Below the pieces are notes generated by a model. It ran no database searches. It saw nothing but the letters and a program-made list of their open reading frames with translations, and was not told the origin of the DNA. A stretch of DNA of 64,000 nucleotides from Pseudomonadota bacterium (GTDB taxonomy: Bacteria; Desulfobacterota; Desulfarculia; Desulfarculales; Desulfarculaceae): NCBI GenBank assembly GCA_018819925.1, contig JAHJPG010000087.1:1-64000 (forward strand), written 5' to 3'. The translations under genes and the position numbers were made by a program. Numbering within the stretch: position 1 is the first letter of the stretch; every line of letters starts with the position of its first letter. Shown here one piece after another: positions 1 to 7,665 of the stretch.

Positions 1-51
1 AAAAAGGACCGGAGGCCCGGTTTCCCCGATGGGAAGAACCTGAGCCTCCGG
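1..51 (-). terminator. Terminator of the RRM protein gene
   Basis: On the minus strand CCGGAGGC (bases 51-44) pairs with GCCTCCGG (16-9). An inner stem lies between the arms, and TCCTTTTT follows (8-1). It lies 36 bases past the stop of the RRM gene and is a typical intrinsic terminator. The T-run is cut by the window edge. Confidence 0.75.
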
Positions 52-86
52 TTTAGAACTGGGTGGCGGCCGCTAGCCGCCCGAAA

Positions 87-359
87 CTACCAGCGGGGGC
101 GAGGGGGCCGGGACTCGCGGGGCCGAGCCTCGTTCACCTTCAACTGCCTGCCGTCCAAATCGGCGCCATTCATGCCTGCGATGGCCTGGTCCGCGGCATC
201 GCCCTCCATCTCCACGAAGCCGAAACCGCGAGAGCGGCCGGTTTCACGGTCGGTAATCACCCGGGAAGACAGCACGGGGCCATACTGTTCAAAGGCCGCG
301 CGCAGGGTGTCTTCGTTGGAGTTGTAGGACAGGTTGCCCACGTAGATATTCTTTGCCAT
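87..359 (-). CDS. RRM-type RNA-binding protein
   Basis: This 90-residue protein is a single RNA recognition motif. It opens with the RNP2-like stretch KNIYVGNLSY and carries the RNP1-like stretch RSRGFGFVEM near the middle, followed by a short Arg/Pro tail. Proteins of this kind bind single-stranded RNA in the cytoplasm; in cyanobacteria and many proteobacteria they are often cold-induced, but the target here is unknown. The ATG at 359 is preferred over one at 407 because AAGGAG and further purines precede it, and the family starts with M-x-K-x-I-Y-V-G-N-L. The gene is monocistronic, with its own terminator downstream and a long leader holding a terminator-like hairpin, so conditional expression is likely. 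Confidence 0.9.
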   Translation of the reverse strand: MAKNIYVGNLSYNSNEDTLRAAFEQYGPVLSSRVITDRETGRSRGFGFVEMEGDAADQAIAGMNGADLDGRQLKVNEARPRESRPPRPRW

Positions 360-383
360 CTCTTCTCTTCTCACTCCTTCAGG

Positions 384-427
384 AAAAAAAACTAGCCCCT
401 CCCGCACTGGGAGGATGCTCCTAGGGG
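384..427 (-). terminator. Terminator-like hairpin inside the RRM gene leader
   Basis: On the minus strand CCTCCC (414-409) pairs with GGGAGG (403-398) around the loop AGTGC. An outer CTAG/CTAG pairing (424-421 with 395-392) extends it across an internal loop, and eight T residues follow (391-384). The RRM gene's ribosome binding site lies just beyond. Because the likely promoter is about 95 bases upstream, the element is inside the leader, which suits an attenuator. Confidence 0.6.
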
Positions 428-519
428 CCTTACGGGCCAGACTTTAGGCTTGGCTAGACATGCGAAAAGCAGGCTGGATCAAGCGGCTGGGTCGGGCTAT
501 AGGGCCAAATTCAAGAATT

Positions 520-547
520 AGCATACCCTATAAATACAGGTTGTCAA
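520..547 (-). promoter_or_regulatory. Likely sigma-70 promoter of the RRM gene
   Basis: On the minus strand TTGACA (547-542) is followed after 16 bases by TATGCT (525-520). The surroundings are AT-rich compared with the rest of the window. Transcription would start near base 513 and give a leader of about 150 nucleotides before the start codon at 359. Confidence 0.6.
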
Positions 548-834
548 CTGGTTTTTCGGGTGAAAAACAGCGCTGCCCGGCCGGCAAGAGGCTGCCAGGC
601 GGGTGGTTTTGCCGCTCCGGGGGCCGGGAAGCCCAAGGGGGAGCGCCTTGTGAGGTGAATCTATATATCACGGATGGAGGGAGCGGGCCACCCGGGGGGA
701 GCGGGTGGGTGACGTGGGTTGGGTTGAACCGAGCTAAACTCAACCTGAATATAGGATCGCCGGGCTTCAGCCCCTCGCCCTTCAACCCAGCCTGCACGAT
801 TGTTTAGACCACAGACCGGCCGCCCAACGCCAAT
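548..834. other. Intergenic stretch without a recognised gene
   Basis: Between the RRM promoter and the terminator of the XRE/cupin gene there are nearly 290 bases. Reading frames here encode proline- and arginine-rich strings with no family resemblance and no good ribosome binding site, so I do not call them genes. A short GGTTGA/TCAACC hairpin and a TATATA run are visible, but I recognise no known RNA family. Confidence 0.5.
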
Positions 835-861
835 AAAAAAGGGCGGGGACAAGCCCCGCCC
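835..861 (-). terminator. Terminator of the fabD-kor-xre operon
   Basis: On the minus strand GGGCGGGGC (861-853) and CCCCGCCC (848-841) form a strong stem around a TTGT loop, followed by six T residues (840-835). It lies 27 bases beyond the stop codon of the last gene of the operon. Confidence 0.9.
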
Positions 862-888
862 TTGCGTCGCTCAAAATGAGGCTCCCTC

Positions 889-1590
889 TTACTTCTCCTG
901 GCTGTAGATGACCGCCAGAATCTGCACCGGCTGGTCGCCGTGGGGGCGCAGCAAGTGGGGCGCCGTGGAGTCATAGTAGATGCTGTCGCCGGGGCTCAGT
1001 ATCTCCACCGTGTCGTCCACCAAGGCTTCCATCACTCCGTCCAACACGTAGATGAACTCCTGGCCGTCGTGGGCGGAGGGCGCCGCTTCCCCGCCGGCGG
1101 GCTGCAGGGTGACGATGAACGGTTCCATGGAGCGGTTGGTCTTGTGGGGGGCCAGGGTTTCGTAGGTATAGCCGTAGGTGGTGCCCTTTTGGCTGGCCTG
1201 GCGGCTCATCCGCTGGCGGTCCTTGACCCGCACCACGGTGTAGGTGCGGTCCCCGCCGCCGGAGATGAGGGCGCCCCAGCGCATGTCCAGGGCCTTGCCC
1301 AGCTTGACCAAAACACCCAGGGGTGGGGAGGCGGTTTCGTTTTCCACCTCGGCCAACATCTCTTGGGGCAGGCCGGTGCGCTGGGCCAAATCCTCCAGGC
1401 TCAGGCCCTTGCTCTCGCGGAACTGCCGGATTCGCTGGCCCACGGGCATGCCCGGGTCCACCGGAGCCTTTTGGCCGGCGGCCACCGCGTCCACTCCGTC
1501 CAGGAAGTCGCTCTCCCGGCTGTTGTTGCCCTCCATGCCCTGCATCTGGGACATGAGGTCGTGGTGTCCGTTTTCCCCCTCTCGCGCCAT
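889..1590 (-). CDS. XRE-family regulator with C-terminal cupin domain
   Basis: This 233-residue protein has a Cro/CI-type helix-turn-helix at about residues 50-107, where GQRIRQFRESKGLSLEDLA matches the usual first helices. A cupin_2 barrel occupies about 155-230, with His174, Glu178 and His212 as possible metal or ligand contacts. This architecture is common in regulators that sense a small metabolite. The first 45 residues are polar and probably disordered. AAGGAGG lies seven bases before the ATG. It is the last gene of the fabD-kor operon, so it probably responds to a metabolite of that pathway, perhaps as autoregulator; the ligand and operator are unknown. It could instead regulate genes elsewhere. 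Confidence 0.9.
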   Translation of the reverse strand: MAREGENGHHDLMSQMQGMEGNNSRESDFLDGVDAVAAGQKAPVDPGMPVGQRIRQFRESKGLSLEDLAQRTGLPQEMLAEVENETASPPLGVLVKLGKALDMRWGALISGGGDRTYTVVRVKDRQRMSRQASQKGTTYGYTYETLAPHKTNRSMEPFIVTLQPAGGEAAPSAHDGQEFIYVLDGVMEALVDDTVEILSPGDSIYYDSTAPHLLRPHGDQPVQILAVIYSQEK

Positions 1591-1602
1591 GGCGTTGCCT
1601 CC

Positions 1603-2166
1603 TTAGCCCTTTTTGGCGGCCTTTTGCTCGCTGATAAAGCGGGCCCCGGCCTTGAGCGCCCCGACGTTGGCCGGGATCATCTTATGATAGCGCGGGTCCA
1701 AGGCCCCGGAAAGGGCATCGGCCACCTGCTGTATGGTCAGCATACCGCCGCCCTGGACCACCGCCCCCAGCATGACCATGTTGGCCAAGCGGCGGTTGCC
1801 GATGTCGCTGGCCAACTCCATGGTGGGCACCCAGCACACCGTTTTGGCCCGGGTGGTGAACTGGCCCTCTTTGATCAGGCTGGCGTTTACGAAAACTTGC
1901 CCCTTTTTCTTGACCATGGGGCCGAATTTTTCCGCCGAGGGGCGGTTCATCACCACCGCGCTTACCGGCTCGTGAATGATGGGCGAGCCCACCGGGCGGT
2001 CGCTGATAACCACGGTGCAGTTGGCCGTGCCGCCGCGCATCTCCACCCCGTATACCGGCATGTAGGTGACCTGTTTGCCCGCGTGCATGGCGGCATAGGC
2101 CAAGACGTTGCCCATCAGCAGAACGCCCTGCCCGCCGAACCCGGCGATTATGGTGTCAAAATACAT
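1603..2166 (-). CDS. korC: 2-oxoacid:ferredoxin oxidoreductase, gamma subunit
   Basis: This 187-residue protein is a gamma-type subunit of the pyruvate/2-oxoacid ferredoxin oxidoreductase family. It begins FDTIIAGFGGQGVLLMGNVL, the family's glycine-rich signature. It also carries the stretch VYGVEMRGGTANCTVVIS, typical of the coenzyme-A-side domain. It acts with the alpha, beta and ferredoxin subunits encoded just upstream. The ATG at 2166 is chosen because the family starts there; a longer frame upstream overlaps korB. The acid oxidised (2-oxoglutarate or a branched-chain 2-oxoacid) cannot be settled from the sequence, so the kor name is by resemblance only. Confidence 0.9.
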   Translation of the reverse strand: MYFDTIIAGFGGQGVLLMGNVLAYAAMHAGKQVTYMPVYGVEMRGGTANCTVVISDRPVGSPIIHEPVSAVVMNRPSAEKFGPMVKKKGQVFVNASLIKEGQFTTRAKTVCWVPTMELASDIGNRRLANMVMLGAVVQGGGMLTIQQVADALSGALDPRYHKMIPANVGALKAGARFISEQKAAKKG

Positions 2167-2183
2167 CGTTGTCCTGCCCCTGG

Positions 2184-2945
2184 TCAATTGGCCCGGACGT
2201 CTTTGTAGACGCCCAGGGGGAAGTAATCGGCCATTTCCTTGCCCACCCGCGCGTTGGCTTCCTCGGGGGTCATCTTCCAGTTGGTGGGGCAAGAGGACAA
2301 AAACTCCACAAAGGAGAAGCCCCAGCCCTTGGTCTGGTAGGTGAAGGCGCGTTTGAGGGCCGCCTTGGCCTTTTTCAGATTTTTGATGTTGTCCACCGCC
2401 ACCCGGGCGGCAAAGGCGGTGCCCTCCAGGGTGGAGAGCATTTCGCAGACCCGGATGGGCAGGCCGGCCTCGGCCGCGCTGCGGCCATAGGGGCTGGTGG
2501 TGGTCACCTGGCCTTCCAGGGTGGTGGGGGCCATCTGGCCGCCGGTCATTCCGAACACCGCGTTGTTCACGAAGATCACGGTGATCTTCTCGCCCCGGTT
2601 GGCCGCATGCACGATCTCGGCGGTGCCGATGGCCGCCAGGTCGCCGTCCCCCTGATAGGTGAACACGAAGCTGTCGGGCTTGGCCCGCTTGAGGCCGGTG
2701 GCCACCGCCGCGGCCCGGCCATGGGGCGATTCCACGATATCCACGTCAAAGTAGTCGTACAACAAAACCGAACAGCCCACGCTGGCCGCGGCCAGGGTGC
2801 TTTCCTGTAGGCCGAAGGCGTCTATCTGCTCGGCCACCAGCCGGTGGATAAGCCCGTGGTGACAGCCGGGGCAGTAGTGATAGGGCACGTCCTTCAAGGA
2901 TTTGGGCCGGTCGAAGACCTGCTTCAGTTTGGGCTTGGCGCTCAT
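2184..2945 (-). CDS. korB: 2-oxoacid:ferredoxin oxidoreductase, beta (TPP) subunit
   Basis: This 253-residue protein carries the thiamine-diphosphate site of the complex. It has CPGCHHG near residue 24, the GDGD motif in TYQGDGDLAAIGTAE, and the paired asparagines of VIFVNNAVFGMTGGQ that close the TPP/magnesium motif. It decarboxylates the 2-oxoacid and passes electrons to the ferredoxin subunit while forming the acyl-CoA. The start at 2945 overlaps the korA stop by four bases (ATGA), which indicates translational coupling. A longer upstream frame lies inside korA and is rejected. Confidence 0.93.
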   Translation of the reverse strand: MSAKPKLKQVFDRPKSLKDVPYHYCPGCHHGLIHRLVAEQIDAFGLQESTLAAASVGCSVLLYDYFDVDIVESPHGRAAAVATGLKRAKPDSFVFTYQGDGDLAAIGTAEIVHAANRGEKITVIFVNNAVFGMTGGQMAPTTLEGQVTTTSPYGRSAAEAGLPIRVCEMLSTLEGTAFAARVAVDNIKNLKKAKAALKRAFTYQTKGWGFSFVEFLSSCPTNWKMTPEEANARVGKEMADYFPLGVYKDVRAN

Positions 2946-4003
2946 TTCAGGCCTCTTTTCCGCCATACTTTCATGGCTTCCTTGGCCAACTCGTCGGGGG
3001 TGGGGATGGAGCCCGGGGGGCGGCCGTAGAAATCCACCGGGCAGGCGCACTCGGCGGCCAGCTTCACGTCTTCCACCATTTGGCCAGTGTTGAGCTCCAT
3101 GACCATGAGCGCCTTGGCCTCCTCCGCCGCCTGGCGCACCGCCTGCTTGGGGAAGGGATACACGGTGATGGGCCGCAGCAGACCCACCGCCTTGCCCTTT
3201 TCGCGCAGGATGTCCACGCTGGTCTTTAGGATGCGCCCCACCGAGCCAAAGGCCACCAGCATCAGTTGGGCGTCCTCGGCGCGATAGGTTTCGAAGCGGA
3301 CCTCTTTTTCCATGCTCTTGTACTTTTTGGCCAGCATCCAGTTGTGGTCGGTCAACTCGCCGTCGGCCAGGAACAGGGATTTGAGAATCTGCCCGTGACG
3401 CCCCTTGGCCCCGGTGAGGGCCCAGGGTTTGTCCTGGGGTTTCTTGCGGTAGCTCTTAAGCTCCACCGGCTCCTTGATCTGACCGATCAGGGCGTCGCCC
3501 AAAATCATCACCGGGTTGCGGTACTTTTCGGCCAGGTCGAAGGCCAGCATGGTCAGGTCGTAGTTCTCCTGGGCGGTGGAGGGGGCCAGCACCAGGGTGC
3601 GGTAGTCGCCGTGGCCGCCGCCCCGGGTGGACTGGAAGTAGTCGCCCTGGGAGGGATGGATGCCTCCCAGGCCCGGGCCCGAGCGGCTCATGTTCACGAT
3701 GACCCCGGGAATCTGCGAACCGGCCAGGTAGCTGATGCCTTCTTGCTTGAGGCTGATGCCCGGGCTGGAGCTGGAGGTCATGACCCGGGCTCCCGTGGCC
3801 GCAGCGCCCAAGAGCATGTTGATGGAGGCCACCTCGCTCTCGGCCTGCAAAAAGGTGCCGCCCAGCTTGGGCATGGCCATGCTCATGTACTCGGGGATTT
3901 CGTTCTGGGGGGTGATGGGGTAGCCGAAGTAGAAGCGGCAGCCCGCTTCGATGGCCCCCATGGCGATGGCTTCATTTCCCTTGATCAATACCCGCCGGGC
4001 CAT
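2942..4003 (-). CDS. korA: 2-oxoacid:ferredoxin oxidoreductase, alpha subunit
   Basis: This 353-residue protein resembles KorA/VorB alpha subunits. The N-terminal pyrimidine-binding domain opens with KGNEAIAMGAIEAGCRFYFG and YPITPQNEIPEYM. The central part holds ESEVASINMLLGAAATGAR, typical for this family, and a transketolase-C-like domain follows near residues 240-340. It forms the heterotetramer with korB, korC and korD and yields reduced ferredoxin, expected in anaerobic 2-oxoacid oxidation or its reductive reversal. The ATG at 4003 lies one base beyond the korD stop; the longer frame overlapping korD is rejected. Confidence 0.93.
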   Translation of the reverse strand: MARRVLIKGNEAIAMGAIEAGCRFYFGYPITPQNEIPEYMSMAMPKLGGTFLQAESEVASINMLLGAAATGARVMTSSSSPGISLKQEGISYLAGSQIPGVIVNMSRSGPGLGGIHPSQGDYFQSTRGGGHGDYRTLVLAPSTAQENYDLTMLAFDLAEKYRNPVMILGDALIGQIKEPVELKSYRKKPQDKPWALTGAKGRHGQILKSLFLADGELTDHNWMLAKKYKSMEKEVRFETYRAEDAQLMLVAFGSVGRILKTSVDILREKGKAVGLLRPITVYPFPKQAVRQAAEEAKALMVMELNTGQMVEDVKLAAECACPVDFYGRPPGSIPTPDELAKEAMKVWRKRGLK

Positions 4004-4004
4004 C

Positions 4005-4220
4005 TTAGGATCGCTCCTCTTTGTAGGGCCTGAGGGCCATGTCCGGGCAAAGCTCGGCGCAGAAAGCGCAGCCGGTGCATTTGCCGTCGGAGTTGAAGGT
4101 GACGTAGGCATAACCCTGGGCGTTGTATTCCTTGCCCAGGGCCAGATTGTTCTTGGGACAAGCCAGCACGCACAGGCCGCAGCCCTTGCAGCGCTCGCTT
4201 ATTACCTTGACCTGAGGCAT
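4005..4220 (-). CDS. korD: 2-oxoacid:ferredoxin oxidoreductase, 2[4Fe-4S] ferredoxin subunit
   Basis: This 71-residue protein has two classic C-x2-C-x2-C-x3-C-P clusters, CKGCGLCVLACP and CTGCAFCAELCP. It should hold two [4Fe-4S] centres that carry electrons from the TPP subunit to free ferredoxin. It is the first kor gene, 24 bases after fabD, and is followed directly by korA. AGGGG sits about eleven bases before the ATG. Confidence 0.95.
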   Translation of the reverse strand: MPQVKVISERCKGCGLCVLACPKNNLALGKEYNAQGYAYVTFNSDGKCTGCAFCAELCPDMALRPYKEERS

Positions 4221-4244
4221 CTTGTTGAGTCCCCTTTGCTTGGC

Positions 4245-5168
4245 TTATAAAACCGCGGCCACTTGGTCCAGGTCGCCCGGCTCCTGAACGTTGAGCACTG
4301 TGGTCCCGGCCGGCGCGGTTTTTTTGATCAGCCCGGCCAATACGTTCTTTGGCCCGGCCTCGATGAACACCTCCACGCCCTGATCCAAAAGGGCCTGGAT
4401 GGTCTGCACCCAGCGCACCGGCGCGGTGAGCTGCTTCATTAGCTGGTTTTTGATCACCGCCGCGTCGGCGGTGGGCTCTCCGGTGGTGTTGGGAACGTGC
4501 AGGCAGGCGGGCGCGGCGAACTCCAGGGGAGCCAAGGCCTCGGCCATGTCCCTGCCGGCGGCGGCGATGAGCGGGCTGTGCCAGGCGCCGGACACCTTCA
4601 AGGGTATGGCCTTGAAGCCCCGCTCCTTGGCCAGGGCCCCGGCGGCGGCCACCGCCTGGCGCTCCCCGGTTATCACCGTCTGGGCCGGAGTGTTGTAATT
4701 GGCCGGCTGCACCTCGCCCTCCACTTCCTGGCACAGGGCGGCCACCTCCTCGGGGCCGGCGCCCATGATGGCGGCCATGGCCCCGGGGTTGGCAATGGCG
4801 TCGCGGTCCATTAGGCGGCCCCGCAGGGTGATGAGTTCCAGGCACTGGGCCGGACTCAAGACCCCGGCGGCGGCCAGGGCGGCGTATTCGCCGACGCTGT
4901 GGCCGGCCACGGCATGGGGCTTCACCCCGGCGGAAACCAGGCCCTGCCAGCAGCACAGGTCCACCGCTATGACGGCCGGCTGCAAGTTGACCGTGCGGGT
5001 CAACTCCTCCAAGGGGCCTTGTTGGCATAGCGTTATCAGAGGCAGCCCGCTGGCCTTTTCGGCCAGGGCGAAGATATCCTGGCCCGCCGGGCCGGCCTGA
5101 ATCCAGGCCTGGCCCATGCCCAAGCACTGCGATCCTTGCCCTGGAAACACAACGGCGACTTTGGGCAT
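4245..5168 (-). CDS. fabD: Malonyl-CoA:ACP transacylase
   Basis: This 307-residue protein transfers malonyl groups from CoA to acyl carrier protein for fatty acid synthesis. It has the N-terminal VVFPGQGSQ, the nucleophile motif GHSVGEYAAL with Ser91, and SGAWHSPL with the partner histidine. Length fits the family. GGAGAG precedes the ATG at 5168; the longer frame lacks a site. Other fab genes are not adjacent; instead the kor genes follow in the same direction, linking acyl-CoA production with malonyl loading in one transcript. A promoter and hairpin lie upstream. Confidence 0.95.
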   Translation of the reverse strand: MPKVAVVFPGQGSQCLGMGQAWIQAGPAGQDIFALAEKASGLPLITLCQQGPLEELTRTVNLQPAVIAVDLCCWQGLVSAGVKPHAVAGHSVGEYAALAAAGVLSPAQCLELITLRGRLMDRDAIANPGAMAAIMGAGPEEVAALCQEVEGEVQPANYNTPAQTVITGERQAVAAAGALAKERGFKAIPLKVSGAWHSPLIAAAGRDMAEALAPLEFAAPACLHVPNTTGEPTADAAVIKNQLMKQLTAPVRWVQTIQALLDQGVEVFIEAGPKNVLAGLIKKTAPAGTTVLNVQEPGDLDQVAAVL

Positions 5169-5193
5169 CGGCTTCTCTCCGGTGATGACACGG

Positions 5194-5214
5194 AAAAACC
5201 GCCGCAATCGGCGG
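5194..5214 (-). terminator. Hairpin with T-run between promoter and fabD
   Basis: On the minus strand CGCCGATTGCGGCG-type pairing is formed by CCGCCG (5214-5209) and CGGCGG (5204-5199) around a four-base loop, followed by five T residues (5198-5194). It lies 26 bases before the fabD start. The best promoter of the operon is upstream of it, so it belongs to the fabD leader. It could serve as attenuator, or as terminator for the upstream glgC operon. Confidence 0.6.
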
Positions 5215-5230
5215 TAAAAGCTAACAAAAT

Positions 5231-5259
5231 AATCTACCCAAACACTTGGTGGCTGTCAA
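5231..5259 (-). promoter_or_regulatory. Likely promoter of the fabD-kor-xre operon
   Basis: On the minus strand TTGACA (5259-5254) is followed after exactly 17 bases by TAGATT (5236-5231). The start would be near base 5224, giving a leader of about 56 bases that includes the hairpin at 5199-5214. Confidence 0.65.
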
Positions 5260-5290
5260 CGGTAAGGGGTTGCGATGCTCCAGATGAGCA

Positions 5291-7645
5291 TTACGCCCCC
5301 ACAAGAAAACTTTGGGCCCGCCGGGCCAGGGCTTGGCTGGCCAGGTTGATGCTCACCCTGAGCGCCTTGAGGCCGCGCACCCCGGGCAGGTCTTCCAGGT
5401 CGTGTTTTTCCACCTGGGGCTCTAGAAAGCCCAGCTCTTGCAGGTGTTCTATGTGGCGGCGCATCTCCCTGGCCTCCTCGGCGGAGGAGTAGACCAAGGC
5501 GATCTTGCCCGGCTGGGTCAGGCGCTCGCCGCCGCTGATTACCGCCTTGTCCAGGCGGGAACGGATGATCTCGTGGCGCACGTCATAGGCCCCGTCCACG
5601 TCGAAGCGCTTTTCGTCGTAACGAAAACGGATGTTCATGGGGGTTTCCTGCACCAAAATTAGGTGGGCGGTGTCCAGGGGGGCGGGCAACTCCTTTTTTA
5701 GCTGCTCCCCGTGCCAGGCCAGGCCGCAGGTGACCATGAGTTGCCATAGCCGGAAGTTGCTAAGATGCAGCCGGCTGAAAGCGCCGTCGGGGTTGAGGGA
5801 GGCGCCCAAATAGAGAAGGCAGTCCACCCCGTCGGTGCGGTGGCGTTCGTAGTAATGGGGCAGGGTGGCCTGCATGGCCTTTTCTTCCTGGTCCAGATAG
5901 GCGGCCAGGCGTTCGTTGAGCGCGGACACGCTGTCTTCAAAACGCCGGCGCTGGTGGTAGACCGTGCCAAGATGGGGGTCCACCTCTTCACGGTAGGCGG
6001 CGATGGCTTCGGCCACTTGCGGCCCCTGCTTGGCCAGGTCGGTGAAAACCGTCTCCACCTCGCGGCGCATGAAATCGGCCAGGCCGGTTTCGTCGCCGCT
6101 CTTGAGGGCGCCTTCCAGCCGGTCGCGCCGCCGCTCTATGCGCCCGGCCAATTCACCCAGGATGGGCATGGCCTTGATGCTCTGGGCCCGCTTGACCACC
6201 TCCAGGCCCAGATCCAGGTGGCGGGCCAGGTCCGCGGCTATTGCCCGGTTGCGCAGGCGCGAGGAGCCCCGAATGTCGCTGGTGGCGAACAGGGGATAGA
6301 CCTCGCTGAAGACTATGGGCTCCATGGCCTCGCTACGGCCTCGGCGCAGGCTCTCCAGGTGGCGCATGGCGGCCTGTTCGAAGCGCCATTCCACCGCCGG
6401 ATGCACCGCCGTGCACTGCTGCTTGATGACCGCCTGTATCTGCTGGTCCAGGTCGTTGAGGGCGTTTTTCACCGCCACGGTAAACAAGGGCTGTAGTTGG
6501 GTCATCAGGGCCGCATCGTTGGCCTTGAACTGATCCACCCCCGGAAGGCCCACCTCCAGCGAGCCGATGAAATCGCCCTGGTAGAGCAGGGGGGCTATCA
6601 ACAAGGAACGGATGTCGCTTTTGGTGTAGTCGGCGCTGAACTCGGCCAGGCCCGGCTCCGCCTGCACGTCGGGCACCACCACCATTTCACCGTTCTGGGA
6701 AAGCTTGTCGAACAGCGATCCCTTGAACTGCTCCATGGGCACCTGGTTGGTCTGGCCGAAGATGGAGCCTTCGTCTATATGGCATCCCACGTTCAGGAGC
6801 ATCACCTGGTCTTGGTGAACCGCGGCAAGCCCGGCCACCAGGTCGGCCCGGCCGAAATAGGTGCGCAGGCGCTCTTGCAGGCGCATGAAACCGGTCCGGC
6901 TCATCACGGTTTCTTGGTCTATGAGGTCCCGGCTCAAGGCGGATATGGTCTCGAAGGCCGTGACCTCCACCGCCCGCATGGTGGTGAAGCCGCTTAGGCG
7001 GAAACGCTCCGGCGGCAGCAGCTCGCGCAGGGCCTCGGGGTCGGTGATGTTTTTCTTGGCGAACTCAAGCTCCGCCTCGCTCAAGATGACCGGCTCGCCC
7101 ACCGCCTCCGGCCGCACAAAGCGAAAGTCCAGTTGAATGGCGAAATGCCGCTCCAGGCCGGTGGCCTCCTCCCGCACCACCATGGCCAGGGGGTAGTCCA
7201 TTTGCTGCTTCAGGCCGTAGAGGCTGTTCAGGATGAACATGTAGGCCTTTATGGTGCGGCCGTAAAGGAAGGTCGCCTCGTCGATGTTGCAGCGCACCAC
7301 CCGGCCGGCGGGCGGGTTCAGGAATATCTCCTGGTATTGCGGCGAGGCCATGAAGGGGGTCAGCACAAAGGGAACCACTGCGGCGAAGGCCTCGGTGTCC
7401 CATGCCGCCGGCGGGAACAGAAGGCTCATAAGGCGCAGCAGAAGCCCCTGATGTTTTTTCAGCACCTCCAGGTCCTGGATGGGACCTCTCAGTTCCGGGG
7501 CCTGGGCCAGCCTGTCCAGCAGGTCGTCGCCCAGTGGGTTGGCCGGCCACTGGCCGCTGGCCAGCTTCCGCTCCAGGAACTCGATGAGCGGCTCCAGACT
7601 GAGCACGCAATCAAAGGCGAATTGGCCGGAGCCGCTGGGTAGCAT
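5291..7645 (-). CDS. Large GAF-domain protein of unknown function
   Basis: This 784-residue soluble protein has a central GAF-like region at roughly residues 230-400, recognisable from DKLSQNGEMVVVPDVQAEPG and SLLIAPLLYQGDFIGSLEVG. The parts before and after are helical, without catalytic motifs I recognise; no histidine kinase, GGDEF, EAL, HD or HTH domain is visible and no membrane segment. It is the last gene of the leftward operon nit, AI-2E, glgC, 20 bases after glgC. GAF domains bind small ligands, so a sensor role is possible, but there is no output domain to name a function. GGGAG lies about eleven bases before the ATG. Confidence 0.8.
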   Translation of the reverse strand: MLPSGSGQFAFDCVLSLEPLIEFLERKLASGQWPANPLGDDLLDRLAQAPELRGPIQDLEVLKKHQGLLLRLMSLLFPPAAWDTEAFAAVVPFVLTPFMASPQYQEIFLNPPAGRVVRCNIDEATFLYGRTIKAYMFILNSLYGLKQQMDYPLAMVVREEATGLERHFAIQLDFRFVRPEAVGEPVILSEAELEFAKKNITDPEALRELLPPERFRLSGFTTMRAVEVTAFETISALSRDLIDQETVMSRTGFMRLQERLRTYFGRADLVAGLAAVHQDQVMLLNVGCHIDEGSIFGQTNQVPMEQFKGSLFDKLSQNGEMVVVPDVQAEPGLAEFSADYTKSDIRSLLIAPLLYQGDFIGSLEVGLPGVDQFKANDAALMTQLQPLFTVAVKNALNDLDQQIQAVIKQQCTAVHPAVEWRFEQAAMRHLESLRRGRSEAMEPIVFSEVYPLFATSDIRGSSRLRNRAIAADLARHLDLGLEVVKRAQSIKAMPILGELAGRIERRRDRLEGALKSGDETGLADFMRREVETVFTDLAKQGPQVAEAIAAYREEVDPHLGTVYHQRRRFEDSVSALNERLAAYLDQEEKAMQATLPHYYERHRTDGVDCLLYLGASLNPDGAFSRLHLSNFRLWQLMVTCGLAWHGEQLKKELPAPLDTAHLILVQETPMNIRFRYDEKRFDVDGAYDVRHEIIRSRLDKAVISGGERLTQPGKIALVYSSAEEAREMRRHIEHLQELGFLEPQVEKHDLEDLPGVRGLKALRVSINLASQALARRAQSFLVGA

Positions 7646-7665
7646 GTACCGGGGTTCTCCCGTTC

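Noticed and set aside
460-807. Small overlapping frames between the RRM and xre genes
   Set aside because: No ribosome binding site, proline/arginine-rich translation, no family resemblance.
940-2208. A 422-codon plus-strand frame opposite the xre and korC genes
   Set aside because: No recognisable domain and composition of a shadow frame; the minus-strand genes have ribosome binding sites and family motifs.
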